Source of the DNA: Paraspadella gotoi
Lineage: Eukaryota; Chaetognatha
Length of the DNA stretch: 64,000 nt
NCBI GenBank assembly: GCA_051294375.1
Contig: CM119264.1
Location: forward strand, 26,311,011-26,375,010
Direction: 5' to 3'
Positions 12,875 through 27,482 of the stretch are shown here, one piece after another. The position numbers and the translations under genes are program-made. The notes beneath the pieces are model-generated. The model was not told the origin of the DNA. It was given only the letters and a program-made list of their open reading frames with translations, and made no database searches. Each line of letters starts with the position of its first letter. Within the stretch, counting starts at the first letter, position 1.

Positions 12875-14955
12875 TTCTTTTTTCTTCTTCCCTGGCGCGA
12901 TTTTGGTCCTTCTCAATATTTTTTTTCGGTCACTATCGTTCAATAAAAATCTCGGCCGACGAATTATATTCCCGTCTTTTTCTTTAAGAAAAGAAAAGGA
13001 TCAAATAACACGCCCATTTTTCTTTGTGTCCACGAGAACGAGAGAGGAAAGGAGGGAAGAGGATGGAAGGAATGAACTGACGACGACGACGAACGACGAA
13101 CGAAAAGAGGTTAGATGTTTTGTGATTCCATGTCAGAAACTACAGAAACTGAAGAAGAAAAGAATAAGAAACTCGATGTACACTCGACGGTGCCAAAAGT
13201 CTAAATTATGTAATGATAGGCGAAGATGAATCTGGATGACGGACGAACGAACGACACGACGATGACGATGAAGAATAAGCAAGCCAAACTAATCTCATCG
13301 ATCGTCGGGTTATAGTCGTCGTCGTCCTTGGGCAGCCTCAGTCATCGGCGGCGGCGCGCGGCGACGGCGGCGGCGCACTTTGCTGACGTCAGGCCATCCC
13401 AACTTTTTCTGTCGCCCCTCATGAAATCTGGCGATGGAGGAAAGGAAAAATGGGAGATGGGGATAGAAAGAAAGGAAAGGTGAAGGATTAAGGAGAGGAA
13501 AAAAAGGAAAGGACAGAAGAATACTGAAATGATTGCAGAAAAGATATGAAGGCAAATGGAATTGAAAAATGTAAGGGAGTGAATGCAAGAAAAAATAAGG
13601 AATCCAGCAAAAGTAAAGAATAAAAAGTTATAAGAAGATAACGAAAGAGAATAAACAGAACAAACGTTAGTTGATGTCGGATGTAAACTTATTGAATTGA
13701 ATATGAATAGAAAACTGAATTGAAAATTGAATTGATTAAAAATTAATATGTATTTCAGCGCCTATAGAATGTTAGAGGAAAGTATAGTGAACAGATAAAA
13801 AAATAAATAAAAAGCGGGGAAAAGAAAAGAAAGAAATACCTAAAGGATGAAACTGAGAGAAAGAAAAGATAAAGGTCGGAGGAGTGAGAGCAAAGAAAAA
13901 AAATAAAAGAAGAAAAAAGAAGGAACCATTAGAGAGAAGGAGAGGAAAAGGATAAAGTCGGAGGGAATGAGAACAAAGAAAAAAGAAATAAGAGAAGAAA
14001 AAAAGGTGGAAAACTAAAGAAAAGAAAAAGATAAAGCGGAGAGAAATAAGCACGACAAAAAAAAAATAAAAAAGAAAAAAGGAGGAACTAAGGAGAAAAG
14101 AAAAGAAATAAAGCGGGAAGAAAGAGACAAAGAAAAAGAAATAAAAAGAAGACAACTAAGGAGAAAAGAAAAGATAAAAGCGGGAAGAAAAGAGACAAAA
14201 AGAAAAAAAGAAATAAAAAAAGGAGGAACTAAGAGAAAAGAAAAGATAAAGCGGGAATGAAAAGAGACAAAGAAAAAGAAAATAAAAAAGGAGGAACTAA
14301 AGAAAAAAGAAAAGATAAAGTCGGAGGAAGAGTCCACGAAGCGCGGCTGCAGCCAAAAATAGGGGACGACCGAATTGTCAGCGTCGCCCGAACAAGGAAA
14401 CAGACCGAAGCGAAAGAAAGAATGTGGTGTACGTGTAATGTGAATTTGTAGGCGCCGAGAAAAGTGGGTGTCGAACACCGATGCCGTTGCGGGGACTTTT
14501 TTTTTTTGTTTTTGTTTTTTTGTTTTTATTTTTTCTAACTGATCGGACATAGAGTGAAAACGACCCTCGATCAACGAATCTATTTGTTTTCGTATGACGG
14601 CTAAGATAAGTCAAAAAGAACGAAAAGACGAAAAAGGACGATAACCCACGCACATTTACAATAAATCTAATTGGAATTATTCGCGCTTTTGACGATTGGT
14701 CGAAAAATTCATTGAAAAATGTGATATTATGACAAATAAAAATAAAATTCATTTGCTTTCCTCTAACAAGCGAACGAAAAAGGAACTGGTTTAAAAGCAG
14801 ATGGACCAAACATTTTTTTTAAAGTCCAAAATGACTGAGTGTGATTATTATCTTAAACCTAGAGCAAATAATCATCTCATTCATCCCATAAATGTTTCAT
14901 CTCCAAATTTTTTTTTTCACTCTCGCGTCGATCTCATTTCTTTGAGGCGAAGATT
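11789..14955 (+). repeat. Duplicated segment B, indel-rich copy
   Basis: Matches B' (21,611-24,366) along its whole length in the same orientation. It is about 3.17 kb against about 2.76 kb. Most of the excess is scattered single-base insertions, even inside simple repeats: a clean (GAC)n run in B' reads GACGACGAACGACGAACG here. It contains GA and CT tracts, a GGC-rich patch with TGACGTCA (about 13,384) and a long A-rich purine tract (13,790-14,330). It ends at a 25-N gap. Open frames in it are not genes. Confidence 0.85.
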
Positions 14956-14980
14956 NNNNNNNNNNNNNNNNNNNNNNNNN
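14956..14980. other. 25-N assembly gap
   Basis: Exactly 25 N between the end of indel-rich segment B and the cleaner A'' copy. Confidence 0.95.
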
Positions 14981-14989
14981 CGCCGTTTC

Positions 14990-16584
<1,595 letters not shown>

Positions 16585-16609
16585 NNNNNNNNNNNNNNNN
16601 NNNNNNNNN

Positions 16610-16698
16610 CTTAGATAATTTGATGACGAAGATTCATATCGTATTTCTTTTTTTATTATTATGGACACACCTTTCATTAATCCTAAGTTTTAGAGAAG

Positions 16699-16735
<37 letters not shown>
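16610..16735 (-). repeat. Inverted copy of about 11,640-11,740
   Basis: The minus strand reads like 11,640-11,740, including the AATCTTCGTCATC word and the AGGATTAATGAAGGTGTG word, and then runs into a GA tract as expected. It is the only visible trace of the inverted DNA between A and B. It is separated from A' by about 2 kb of other sequence. Confidence 0.65.
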
Positions 16736-16736
<1 letters not shown>

Positions 16737-18799
16737 TGGGGTTGGCGACAATCGACCGGAGCCCGCGGGGTGACCAAAAAGGCTTCCCACTCTTTTCTTA
16801 CCGCTCCTCTCTCTCTACGCCGGTCGAAGTCGGAGGTCATCCCGCCGTCGGTGACTCCTCCCGAAAATGAGCGAGATCCTCTTCCTTTCTCTACTACGGG
16901 CGGATCGTCGCGGGTTGAGGGTTGCGAAAGACTCGCGAAAGTACCCCTCTAGCTCCCTTTTTTCTCTCTCACTCCTCTCTCTCCTCTCTTCTCTCTCTCA
17001 GTTTTTTTTCTCTTGTTTTTGCTTTTCACTCTTTAACAAAATTTCCTTTATTTAATCAAAATAACAAAGTTATTATAAGATTATCAATGAATGGATAATT
17101 TTTTATATTGGTTGTAACTAATTTTATATTTATAGTTGTAAATACTTTTTTTGTAAAATTTTATCATGCTTGAAAAATAATTAAAAGTTATAATAAACAA
17201 ATTTTGAAAAATTCAAATGTCACATAACGGCAATAATAAATGTACTCTTTCAATACTTGTTTGCTTTTTTAGTTATTTCATCCAGTAACAATATATCCAA
17301 AAGCTGAGTCGAATAATATGGATGAAAGTCAATTACGTATATTTAAATTTATAGAAAAGAACTTTACCGGCGTTTACCATCATACAGTGTGTCCCTATGT
17401 ACTGTCCGGTTAAACTTTTACATATTTGGTTGCAAAAATGTTATTTTCTGAGATAACAATGTCAAAGAATAAGTTCTTACCATTTTATGATACTCAATTT
17501 TGAAATCAAATTTAATATTTCTTTGCTTTTTTTATTTAAAATAAATTTTATTACAAAAATTCTGTAAAAAATAATTTTAAATAGATATAAATTATTAAAT
17601 TTTAATTTGGATAAAATAATCCATTATAAAAATAAACATATAAAAAATTAAAAAAAACTATAAAAACATGCTAATTAATTTTATTTTAAATTTTAATTAT
17701 TTGAGTTGTGATGCATTGAATCCATTAAAGCCAGAAAAAAAATGGTTTCTATTTATAATAAATTATCATTATATCAATTAAAGTAATATGAACAAGGTCA
17801 GTTATATTTAAAAATAAGGATTACTGCATTAATAAAGCTCGGAATAAAAATAATGAGTAGTTCTACGTCCTGTCTAAAGAAATATTTAAAAACATTATTT
17901 AAACCAATATTATAAAAAATATTTGATAAATAATAAAAAATATATATATTAAATTTAAAAAAAAATCGCTAAAATTTTTTTCACCAATTGCTTTACTGTA
18001 AACTACAGGAGTTTCTTTCTTATTCAATTTTTAAAATTTTAGCTATCCTATAAAATGGTCCATACTATGCGCAATATTCTTATAATGAATTAAAGTTTTC
18101 GAATCTGGTATAGAGGCATAAGCTTCTTAACTGACAGACATTGGGACCACATGAATAAAAGCAGTCGGAATGGTCATTATGAAGAAGAACTTTGTTTTAC
18201 TTTAGTCCGTGGGCTTTCAGAATGCGACTCTTAAAAACACTTTCAGCATTCCCAGACAAAAGAACAGGAAAACTTGCAACCAGAGCAACTGGCGAGAGAA
18301 GTAACACTGATTAAGGCTAAGCTAATATTATTTAATCGATTATAGAAAAAATACCTTGATATTTTTTATCTCATTAAATTACATTTTAAACTTTTTAATA
18401 TGGAACATGAAAAAAAATAATTTTAATTTACTTTTTTTTTTATTCAAAACAACTATGCTTTGAAAAAAATATGCAACGTTCCGTTAGTTTTTCCCCCTTT
18501 CTTGAAAATTGCACATTGAGAAAAGTTGATTTTCTCACGAGAAATCATAAATTTCCCCGAAATTCAGAGTAAGACCCGCGAATGAGATCGAAAGAGGAGC
18601 GAAAACAGAAGAGAGAAGGAAAAAATCCTCTCCTTCGCGGCCAAAAAGACGAGAATCAGGACGAACTTACTCCGCCCCGAGGAAAGTCGCGGCCGAGTCG
18701 CGGCTGGACCAATCAGCGGTCGAGATATGGATGGAAAGCAACCATATGCCTCAGAGAGAGAGAGACGAGAGAGAGAGAGAAGAGAAGAGAGAGGCGAAA
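16736..18799. other. ~2 kb without a counterpart in the other A-B copy
   Basis: This stretch splits the otherwise inverted A block. Its ends are GC-rich (16,740-16,960 and 18,600-18,720, the latter with ACCAATCAG). Its middle (17,030-18,550) is very AT-rich. TACAGTGTGTCCC at about 17,384 recalls the termini of some DNA transposons, but I find no matching inverted terminus, no transposase frame and no clear target duplication. Both edges lie in GA tracts. It could be an inserted element, a haplotype difference or a wrong join at the microsatellite. Confidence 0.4.
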
Positions 18800-19014
18800 T
18801 AGACTCACCTAAACAAGTCTGCGCATAAACATAAACAACTCGTATAGCGGACTCCGCGCCTCTCGCCGCCATCCAGCGGTGAGAGGAGGGGGGCGGAGTG
18901 GGGGCGGGTTGAGGAAGCGATGGCTTTAATCAGCCCCGTGAAAATTTAATGAACGCCAATTAAGGTGTGGAAAAAAGATGGGAAAACAATAGAAGAAGCC
19001 ACAAAAGCTCTGGT

Positions 19015-19083
<69 letters not shown>

Positions 19084-19090
19084 AGAGAGA

Positions 19091-19132
<42 letters not shown>

Positions 19133-20754
19133 AAGAGAAGACATAAAATGAACAGTAATGTTAGTAGACAATAGCTGGTTTCAGATCCCGATTCGATGTT
19201 TCGAAGGCGGAAAGATTGTTTTGGGAGAGAAGCTGGGCGAAGGTATTTCGTCGTCGTCGTTGTCGTCGTTGTCTCTTTCCTTGTCGCGTTGTGTCGTCGT
19301 AATCATTTTTGCAATATTTGGGAATGAATTAAAAAAAAGAAGAAACTTAATCACTTTAATTTAAAAAAAAAATCATTTCAAAATTCTACCTCTGTAGATT
19401 TTTTTATCAAACTGAAATTTGGAGAAAAAATTTCATTCACTGAAAACAGCTTTTCCGCTGCTCACTGCATCATGTTGCTCAGTCAAGTTACTATCCAGAT
19501 AACTAATTTCCTCATCTTATTCTCTTTTCTATCATCTCCTTTTTTTCAACATCACCACTTTCCCTTCCGGATCACGGTGAACTCTTTTCCTATTTTCGCC
19601 ATCTCAATTCCTTCGTTTCCACCATCAAACCCAATATCCTCGTTAATCCTTTTATTATTTTTTTCATTTTTTAATATTTAATTCCATTTTTTACAAATTT
19701 TATTTAATTAATATTTATTATTTATTTATTTATTATTATTTATTATTTATTTTTTATTTATTTATTATTTATATTTATTATTTACTTAATTATTTATTTA
19801 TTACTTATTAATTTATTATTTATATTTATTTATTTAATTATTTATTTAATTTATTTATTTAATTTATTATATGACAGACATCCGAATCGAGAGGCCGGAG
19901 TAATTAGGAAAAAGTTTAACACTGAATTCAGTCGCGAAGAATGGGGAAAAAGGGGAAATTAGTACTGTCTTAAAACTTTAAAGCATGTTTGAATTTCCCA
20001 GAAAGGAAAATGGTTGCCCAAGAACGTTCACGTTTTTTAACTCCACGTTGGGGTATTTAATTTTACACTCACGTTTTTTTATATTTCAACACATCGTTTT
20101 ATTAACAAATATTTTACTCCGTTCTCGTTCGCCAAAGTATGTTTATAAATTTAAATAAACATGCCTTTGAAAGCAATTTCGTGACACTCTCCCCTATTTT
20201 CAAATTTCTGTCACTCTCTCGAGATGGTCCCTTCCTCACCCACCTAAGCCCTGGCCCTCTTTCCACCCCACTCAAAGCGAATATATCGCCTCTTTTCCCC
20301 CTTCGCTTCGCTGATTAACTTATCATAGAGAGAAAAAACAAGAACGGTAAATTCCAATGTGTTGCGCCCAGTGACTTTATTTTTACTGTATTTCTCTTTG
20401 ATCACATGATTGACATTATTGATACATGCCTTGTTTAAAATTCGTTCATTATTCTTATAGTTTTTATGATTCCCGAAGCTTGGCACAAGCAGTCCCTTAG
20501 ATTGAGTTTTTTTTTTCTGTCTTAATAAATGAGCAATTAACTATAGGCAAATCATATGCATTTAATTATGGGGGCAGAACGACATACCGACCAAAGTGAC
20601 TTTTAAGAGTTTCTCAGCTAGTACTCGCGGCGCAACTAAAAAGCGGCCGTGTTTTTTAGCAGCGCGGAATATTCCTTCCTACCGACGTTTACTCGGAAAA
20701 TTATTACCGAAACGGCGGAGTAGGGAGTCCGAGAGGGAGCCTCTCTCTCTCGTC

Positions 20755-20788
<34 letters not shown>

Positions 20789-21516
20789 CTTCTCTCTCCT
20801 CTCTCTCTCTCCTCTCTCTTCTCTCTCACGACAATAACAAGGAGCGAACCTTTTGGCGAAAGCCATTGAATGAAAATTACAATGAAATATTGATTAACTG
20901 AATGAAAACAATTAAGGACTGAACCGAAAAAATAAATGAAAGGGATAAAAAACAAAAAATTAATAAAAACTAAATTATAGATGAATGAATGAAATCCAGT
21001 TGATCGGTCTCCACATGAAAATGGAAAAGGAAAAAAATGAAAAGGAGGAACAGGAGGTTGAAAACAAAGGAAAAGGGCGTGTTGGATTCAATCAACGGTA
21101 CCAATCTTTGGCCAACTCGCAATGAGTGGACAAAAGCTGAGAAGAGAAGGCAGGAATCACAGATTGGAGGGGGAGAGAAGAAGAGAGAGAGAGAGAGAAG
21201 AGAGAAGAAGAGGAGAGAAAGGAAAGAGAGAGAGCGAAGAGTGAGAGCCCGCACGACTGACGAGCAGGAAAAACGTCGTCTCGCATCATTGTCAACATTA
21301 TGCGAAACGGATCAAAAGAAGACGGGTGGGTAGGAGGATGAGGAGAGATCAGGGTGAGGACAGGGTAGTAAGAGGGTAAAAAGAGAACAGGATGCTTAGA
21401 TATACTAGGTCAAACAGGTGAGAAGATGCGAAGAGAGAGCAGAGAGAGAGTGAGAGAGAAGAGAGAGAGACGAGAGAGAGAGAAGAGAGAGAGAGAGAGA
21501 AGAGTGAAGAGAAGAG

Positions 21517-21551
<35 letters not shown>

Positions 21552-21606
21552 TCTTGTTGGGAAACGCTTGGACTTGGGCAACTAGCGCGTGGCGTGTGGT
21601 CATTCG
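18800..21606 (-). repeat. Segment A', inverted copy of A
   Basis: The minus strand matches about 8,050-11,520: the GTTTAGGTGAG word at the left, (AAAT)n as (ATTT)n at 19,683-19,872, and the ACTAGCTGAGAAACTC region at 20,607-20,627. The right end joins segment B' directly at about 21,606-21,611 with no gap. GA/CT tracts lie at 19,017-19,135, 20,738-20,827, 21,178-21,235 and 21,428-21,549. No gene is supported. Confidence 0.8.
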
Positions 21607-21610
21607 TAAC

Positions 21611-22557
21611 CGAACACCTTTCAAGAACCGTCTCTTTTCTGACTGATTCCTCTCTTTATAGTTATCTTTTTATTATTTTATTTTATTTTTTATATTGTAA
21701 TCAGTGTCTTTTTCTAGTTTACGTCTATCTTCATTTTCTAATTATTTTACGTTACAAGTGTTGGACGTCGAAAGATTCTTGCTTGAGCTGAGANNNNNNN
21801 NNNNNNNNNNNNNNNNNNNNNNNNNNNNNNNNNNNNNNNNNNNNNNNNNNNNNNNNNNNNNNNNNNNNNNNNNNNNNNNNNNNNNNNNNNNNNNNNNNNN
21901 NNNNNNNNNNNNNNNNNNNNNNNNNNNNNNNNNNNNNNNNGAGAGAGAGAGAGCGATCACCAACATTGATTCGAAATCGTAGCTCTTCAACGTGTTCCTC
22001 CACCAAAGCCCAACTGATATTCGTATTTGTTGTAGTTGGAATCATTTGCCACAGATCTGCTCGTCTTTAGCCATGAAACTATATCTATAAATAGATCAAA
22101 ACAAAAGAGTCGAAACCAACAGAATGAAAATACAAAACAAAAACAAAAGGAACAACTTTTGCTTTGGTGAAAGATAGACGTGGCGGACAACAACCCAAAA
22201 GGAAAAACAACAACGACAAAGCCGAAGCAATAAACTTCTCCTTACTCCGTTCGGACGGAAAAGACAAAATTGGCGTCGGGCGATCGACCGATCGTGCAAG
22301 TCGTGAGCGGGCGAGCTTTTAAGTCTTTCCCGATCTATGTGGCTTCTTGCCAAATCCATAAGCGGTGATATAGCATCGTGCCACAATACTTGCAATGTTG
22401 ATGGTTACAGTAAAAGGAAGACTCTCAACGTCTGACTAAAAGTCATACTGACTTAGTCTTATTAGCAAAGCTTGGCAAATCGCGTTTTACACACTCGTAT
22501 AAGCGATGCCAAGGTAAGCCGACCACGAGCGAACGTCTGGCGCCAGGCCCAATTCTA

Positions 22558-22621
<64 letters not shown>

Positions 22622-24366
22622 TTTCTCTTCCCTGCCGATTTTGGTCCTTCTCAATCTTTTTTTTCGGTCACTTCGTTTCAATAAAAATCTCGGCCACGAA
22701 TTATATTCCCTCTTTTTCTTCAAGAAAGAAAAGGATCAATAACACGCCCTTTTTCTTTGGGTCCACGAGAAGAGAGAGGAAAGGAGGAAGAGGAGGAAGG
22801 AGGACTACGACGACGACGACGACGACAAAGAGGTTAGATGTTTGTGATTTCCATGTCAGAAACTAAGAAACTGAGAAAGAAAAGAATAAAGAAACTCGAT
22901 GTAACTCGACGTGCCAAGTCTAAATATGTAATGATGCGAAGATGAATCTGGATGACGACGACGACGACGACGACGATGACGATGAAGAATAAGAAGCCAA
23001 AACTACATCATCATCGTCGGGGTTATAGTCGTCGTCGTCCTTGGCAGCCTCAGCATCGGCGGCGGCGGCGGCGACGGCGGCGGCGCACCTTTGCTGACGT
23101 CAGCATCCAATTTCTGTCGCCCCTCAATGAAATCTGGCGAATGGAGGAAAGGAAAAGGGAGATGGGGATAGAAAGAAAGGAAAGGGTGAAGGATTAAGGA
23201 GAGGAAAAAAAGGAAAGGAAGAAGAATAGAAATGATTGCAGAAAAGATATGAAGGAAATGGATTGGAAAATGTAAGAGTAATCAAGAAAAAATAGGAACT
23301 CCAGCAAAAGTAAAGAATAAAAAAGTATAGAAGATAACGAAAGAGATAAACAAACAAAACGTTAGTTGATGTCATGTAAACTTATTGAATTGAATTGAAT
23401 AGAAAACTGAATTGAATTGAATTGATTAAAAATTAATATGTATTTCAGCGCTAAGAATGTTAGAGGAAAGTATATGAACAGATAAAAAATATAAAGCGGA
23501 AAAGAAAGAAAGAAAATACTAAAGGATGAAACTGAGAGAAAAGAAAAGATAAAGTCGGAGGAGTGAGACAAAGAAAAAAGAAATAAAGAAGAAAAAAGAA
23601 GGAAACTAAGAGAAAAGAAAAGATAAAGTCGGAGGAATGAGACAAAGAAAAAAGAAATAAAGAAGAAAAAGGTGGAAACTAAGAGAAAAGAAAAGATAAA
23701 GCGGGAGAAAAGAGACAAAAAAAAATAAAAAAGAAAAAAGGAGGAAACTAAGAGAAAAGAAAAGATAAAGTCGGTGGAGTGAGACAAAGAAAAAAAGAAA
23801 TAAAAAAGAAAAATAGAAGAGAAAGAGAGAAAAAAGATAAAGTCGGAGGAAGAGTCACGACGCTTGAAGCCAAAATAGGGCGACGATTGTCAGCTTCGCC
23901 CGAACAGGAAACAGGCGAAGCGGAAAGAAAAGATGGTGTCGATTTGTAATGTGAATTTGAGCCGAGAAAAGTGGTGTGGCTGTCTTTTTGTTGTTTTGGT
24001 TTTTTTTTTAACTGCTTGAAAGGAACGACCTCGATCACAATTTTGGTTTCGTGAATGACGGCTAACGATAAGCAAAAGACGAAGGAAAAAGGACGATAAC
24101 CCACCACATTTACAATAATCTAATTAATTATTCGCGCTTTGACATTGGTGAAAAATTCATTGAAAAATGTGATATTATAAAATAAAATAAAATTCTTTGC
24201 TTTCTCTAACACAACGAAAGGAAAGGTTTAAAGCATGACCATAACATTTTTTTAAGTCAAAATGACTTTGATTTTCTTAAACCTACGAGCAAATATATCA
24301 TCTCATTCATTCCATAAATGTATTTCATCTCCAAATTTTTTTTTCTCTCTCGATTCATTTTTGAGC
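21611..24366 (+). repeat. Segment B', cleaner direct copy of B
   Basis: Same order as 11,789-14,955: CGAACACCTTTCAAG at the left edge, a gap at the GA tract (21,794-21,940, 147 N), a CT tract (22,557-22,616), a clean (GAC)n at 22,950-22,975, a GGC-rich patch with TGACGTCA at 23,095-23,102, and an A-rich purine tract (23,470-23,850). A weak minus-strand exon candidate lies in the GGC patch and is described under findings. No gene is firmly supported. Confidence 0.8.
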
Positions 24367-24660
24367 GACTTCACGACCTTCCCCTATTTTCCCTCTTCAT
24401 TCCGTATTTTGGTTTTTTTTTTTTTTTTTTTTTTTTCAATTTCATTTCATGTTTTTTAATCGAGTTTTTAATCTTTCCTTTCCCTTTCCATCTTAACGCC
24501 CCTTGCCTCGACTTTAGCCTATCAGTCCGCGGGTCTCAGTCGTACGAGAGTCGTCGGAGAAGTATATTCGAAGCTCCTATTGGCTGTCGCGTCTAGCGAG
24601 CTTTGGTTTCTAGTTCTCTGATTGGCGGATGATTCTTTTCTCGATAGTCATCACGTGACT
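24367..24660. promoter_or_regulatory. Promoter-like cluster: two CCAAT boxes and an E-box
   Basis: Within 80 bp there are two inverted CCAAT boxes (ATTGG at 24,579-24,583 and 24,621-24,625) and a TCACGTGA palindrome (24,651-24,658), set in a CpG-rich patch (24,520-24,640) just after a T-rich run. CCAAT boxes are bound by NF-Y and CACGTG by bHLH-zipper factors. Function here is inferred from motif clustering only. No adjacent gene is identified. Confidence 0.35.
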
Positions 24661-25888
24661 TGAAAATTTTCTATGGTTTTGATGAGTACGGAGTAATCAG
24701 TCGAGATTCGAAATCGTGGTCTTAATCTTCTTTCTTCGTTTTTACTTTTTTTTTCTCTCTTTTCTTTTTTCTTTTTTTTTTGCTTTCTACCTTTCCTTTT
24801 TAACTTTCTTTTTTCTTCCTCGGTTTCTTTCCCGTTAAGATTTATTAATGTACATAATAAAAAATGGATTAATATAGTATGGTTTATGAAAATTACGACA
24901 TCAATCTGAACAAATAAAAATACTATTTGAGGTTTCCTTTTCTCTCTTGCTGTATTCTCGTTTTCCCAGGACCACAACTCTGTACCGCCGCCCAGAAGTC
25001 CGTCCGTCCGTCCGTCTTGTCCGTCCGTCCGTCTTGTCCGTCCCATTCCGTCCGTTCTCTAATTCGATCGCGTCCCGCCGTCGATTTTTACTCTTTTTCC
25101 CTCTGAACTTCGGTTACTATTTTGGAGAGGGGCGACTTTTTCTGTCTCGACTGCATTAACCCTCGGGTTGTCGGCGTCGCTTTCTTTTACTCCCCTCCTT
25201 CCTGACCCCAATCCGCCTTTTCCTCCTCATCCCCAACCACCTTTATTGTTTCTATGTCCTTTTCGAAACAACCCAGATTATCGTAAATTTAAACTTAGGT
25301 TGGATAACATCATTTGAATATTTGTGTTTAATTTATTGTTTTGCTCCTAGCATTTTTGAAATATTACATCAATAATCAATTGTCGGTGAGATTTTATTGT
25401 GCGAACGGGTTTTTTTGTGAAATAATTTTTTTTTACTTTGTCCTTGGTTAAGGGTAGTAAAAATCTAGAACGAGCAGGAGGTTTAGAACAAAAGTATAAA
25501 GAGTTGTACTTGATTTAAAAGTTTACAAAGGAAAAAAAAATTAAATAGAAAATGGAATTGAAGATTATCAGTCGATTTACTGTGGCATTGAGTATCTTAG
25601 CAACGCAGACTCTAAAGAAAAAAGGAAAGAACGTCCGACGGCGAGGCTGCCCTACCCCAGAGGGCACCGGTTGATTGCAGCGCACAGCTTGAAGACATTG
25701 AAGAAGACATTTTCTTTATGTCGCTCTGGCGCGCTGCATACAGCCGATGACGCCGCTCGGACCAGGACCGACTAGCGTTATAGGACAGCATATTCTTTTG
25801 CCGTTACGGTACAGTGCGATTTCCGGCTCCGCAAGATGAAAAGCGAACAAATGGCAAAGCGCCATCTTTTGAGTGAGTGTTGGGGTGT

Positions 25889-25922
<34 letters not shown>

Positions 25923-25934
25923 CGAGAGAGAGAC

Positions 25935-25967
<33 letters not shown>

Positions 25968-26914
25968 AAATAAGGTTCGATTGTGAGAGGAAGAAAAAGA
26001 GGGAAAACAGATGAGAAAAGAGCGAGAAATCTCTATCAAGTCTGATGACCTCCTTAACATGATAAATTTTCATCTCAAAGGGAATCCGTTTTCTCTTCTG
26101 CGATCGAAGGCGACAGCGAGAAATAAAAAAAGAGAAAAAAAAAGATGGGAGAAAAGAGGAGAAAAAAAGAGAGGAAAAGAAAAAGAAAAAAAGAAAAGAG
26201 AATTTCTTTTTTTTTATTTGCGAAAGAATTAGAATCTTGTCGATGACAGGAGGCGGAGGCCGTAATTCAATGAAGAAGACGTTTAATTTTTTTTTTCAGT
26301 TTTAATCAAACCTGAAGTTATACGAAGTTATCGTATGAGTTGTATAAAACCGGAACCCTTTTTAAACGTGTCCCTTCGAGTTATGAAGAAGAATGTTTGA
26401 CGGAATCCTCGCGGAAAATTTCATAAACAGAAAATATTGTATATTATTTTAATTATAATTTATTTGTAATTTTTATATAGTATTTTTTATTCTGAGACAA
26501 TAATAGCTGTTTAGTAAAGCACACAACTCGCCATATACTATCTTTATTTATAAACGAATCCACGGTTTTTTTAACGTCAAACAAAATATCCTTTTTTTCA
26601 TATGAATGGTCCTTAACGAAAGGAGAAATTCCATCGAGAAAGACGAGGACACTTTCTCTCTTCGTCCTCAGATTCTACGATTCCTTTCTCTTTTCGATCC
26701 CAATTTAGAAGCCATCGTAAAAGGACAATAAAAGGAGAGGAGCGAGGGAAAGACATGATGAAAAAAAAAGGGCGGAAAAAGAAAAGGGAGAATAAGTGAA
26801 GAGAGAAAAAAAAAAGGAGAGAAGGTCCAATCTAAACGAAAAAAGTGACAAAAAAAAAGCTTCGTTGGAAAAAAAAAAGACGCTAAGCGTCGGACTCGTT
26901 GGTTTCATTGAGAA

Positions 26915-27031
26915 AAAAGGGGAAGAGGAAGATGAAGAGGAAGATGAAGATGAAGAGGATGATGAAGATGAAGAGGAAGATGAAGATGAAGAGGAAGAGG
27001 AAGATGAAGATGAAGAGGATGATGAAGAATG
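26915..27031. repeat. (GAAGAT/GAAGAG)n acidic-codon microsatellite
   Basis: Hexanucleotide-type repeat of GAA, GAG and GAT codons. In one frame it continues a Lys-rich open frame from 26,796 and ends with TGA at 27,030-27,032, giving a basic-then-acidic 78-residue translation. No homology, splice site or promoter supports a gene, so I treat it as a microsatellite. Confidence 0.7.
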
Positions 27032-27129
27032 ATCAGAAACTCTTCGAAATTCGGAGTTTTTAGCCTTATTTTCCCAGAACGACCAATTTTAGCGTGAATT
27101 TAGAATTAGATTAATTTCTTTGAGTTAAT

Positions 27130-27235
27130 GAATAGGATGGGTATTGGGGATTAAGGTTAGGAATTACGGCTAGGGATTAGGGTTAGTGTTCAGGATTAGG
27201 TTAAAGTTTGGAGTTAGGGTTCGGGATTGGTTTAC
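27130..27235. repeat. Degenerate telomere-like repeats
   Basis: Repeated GGGATTAGGGTTAG-like words (TTAGGG, TTAGG, GGATTAGG variants) over about 100 bp. The array is too degenerate to be an active telomere and looks like an old interstitial array or a GT/A-rich simple repeat. Confidence 0.55.
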
Positions 27236-27447
27236 AGCTTTAAGAAAAAATTTGGGTTAAACATTAAATTTAAATTCTGGGATAAACTAAAAGATACAGT
27301 GTTTTTATCTGAATCTGATTGTAGCAGATTTTGGTCCGACCCCCAATCATGTCGAGAAATCATTTAGATCATCTACAAAAAAACAAATTATAAAAAAATT
27401 ATGTCCGCCCATCTGTTTGTCTGGATCGAAAAAAAATATTTTTAGAA

Positions 27448-27482
27448 ACAAACAAACAAACAAACAAACAAACAAACAAACA
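27448..27482. repeat. (AAAC)n microsatellite
   Basis: About nine units of AAAC. Translations across it are spurious. Confidence 0.95.

Noticed and set aside
18040-18310. Possible transposase fragment in the 2-kb unmatched block
   Set aside because: Frames on both strands are interrupted by stops, and no DDE-type or other transposase motif could be recognised.
26796-27032. 78-residue Lys-rich then Glu/Asp-rich open frame
   Set aside because: Most of it is an A-rich purine run and a GAAGAT microsatellite. No supporting gene features.
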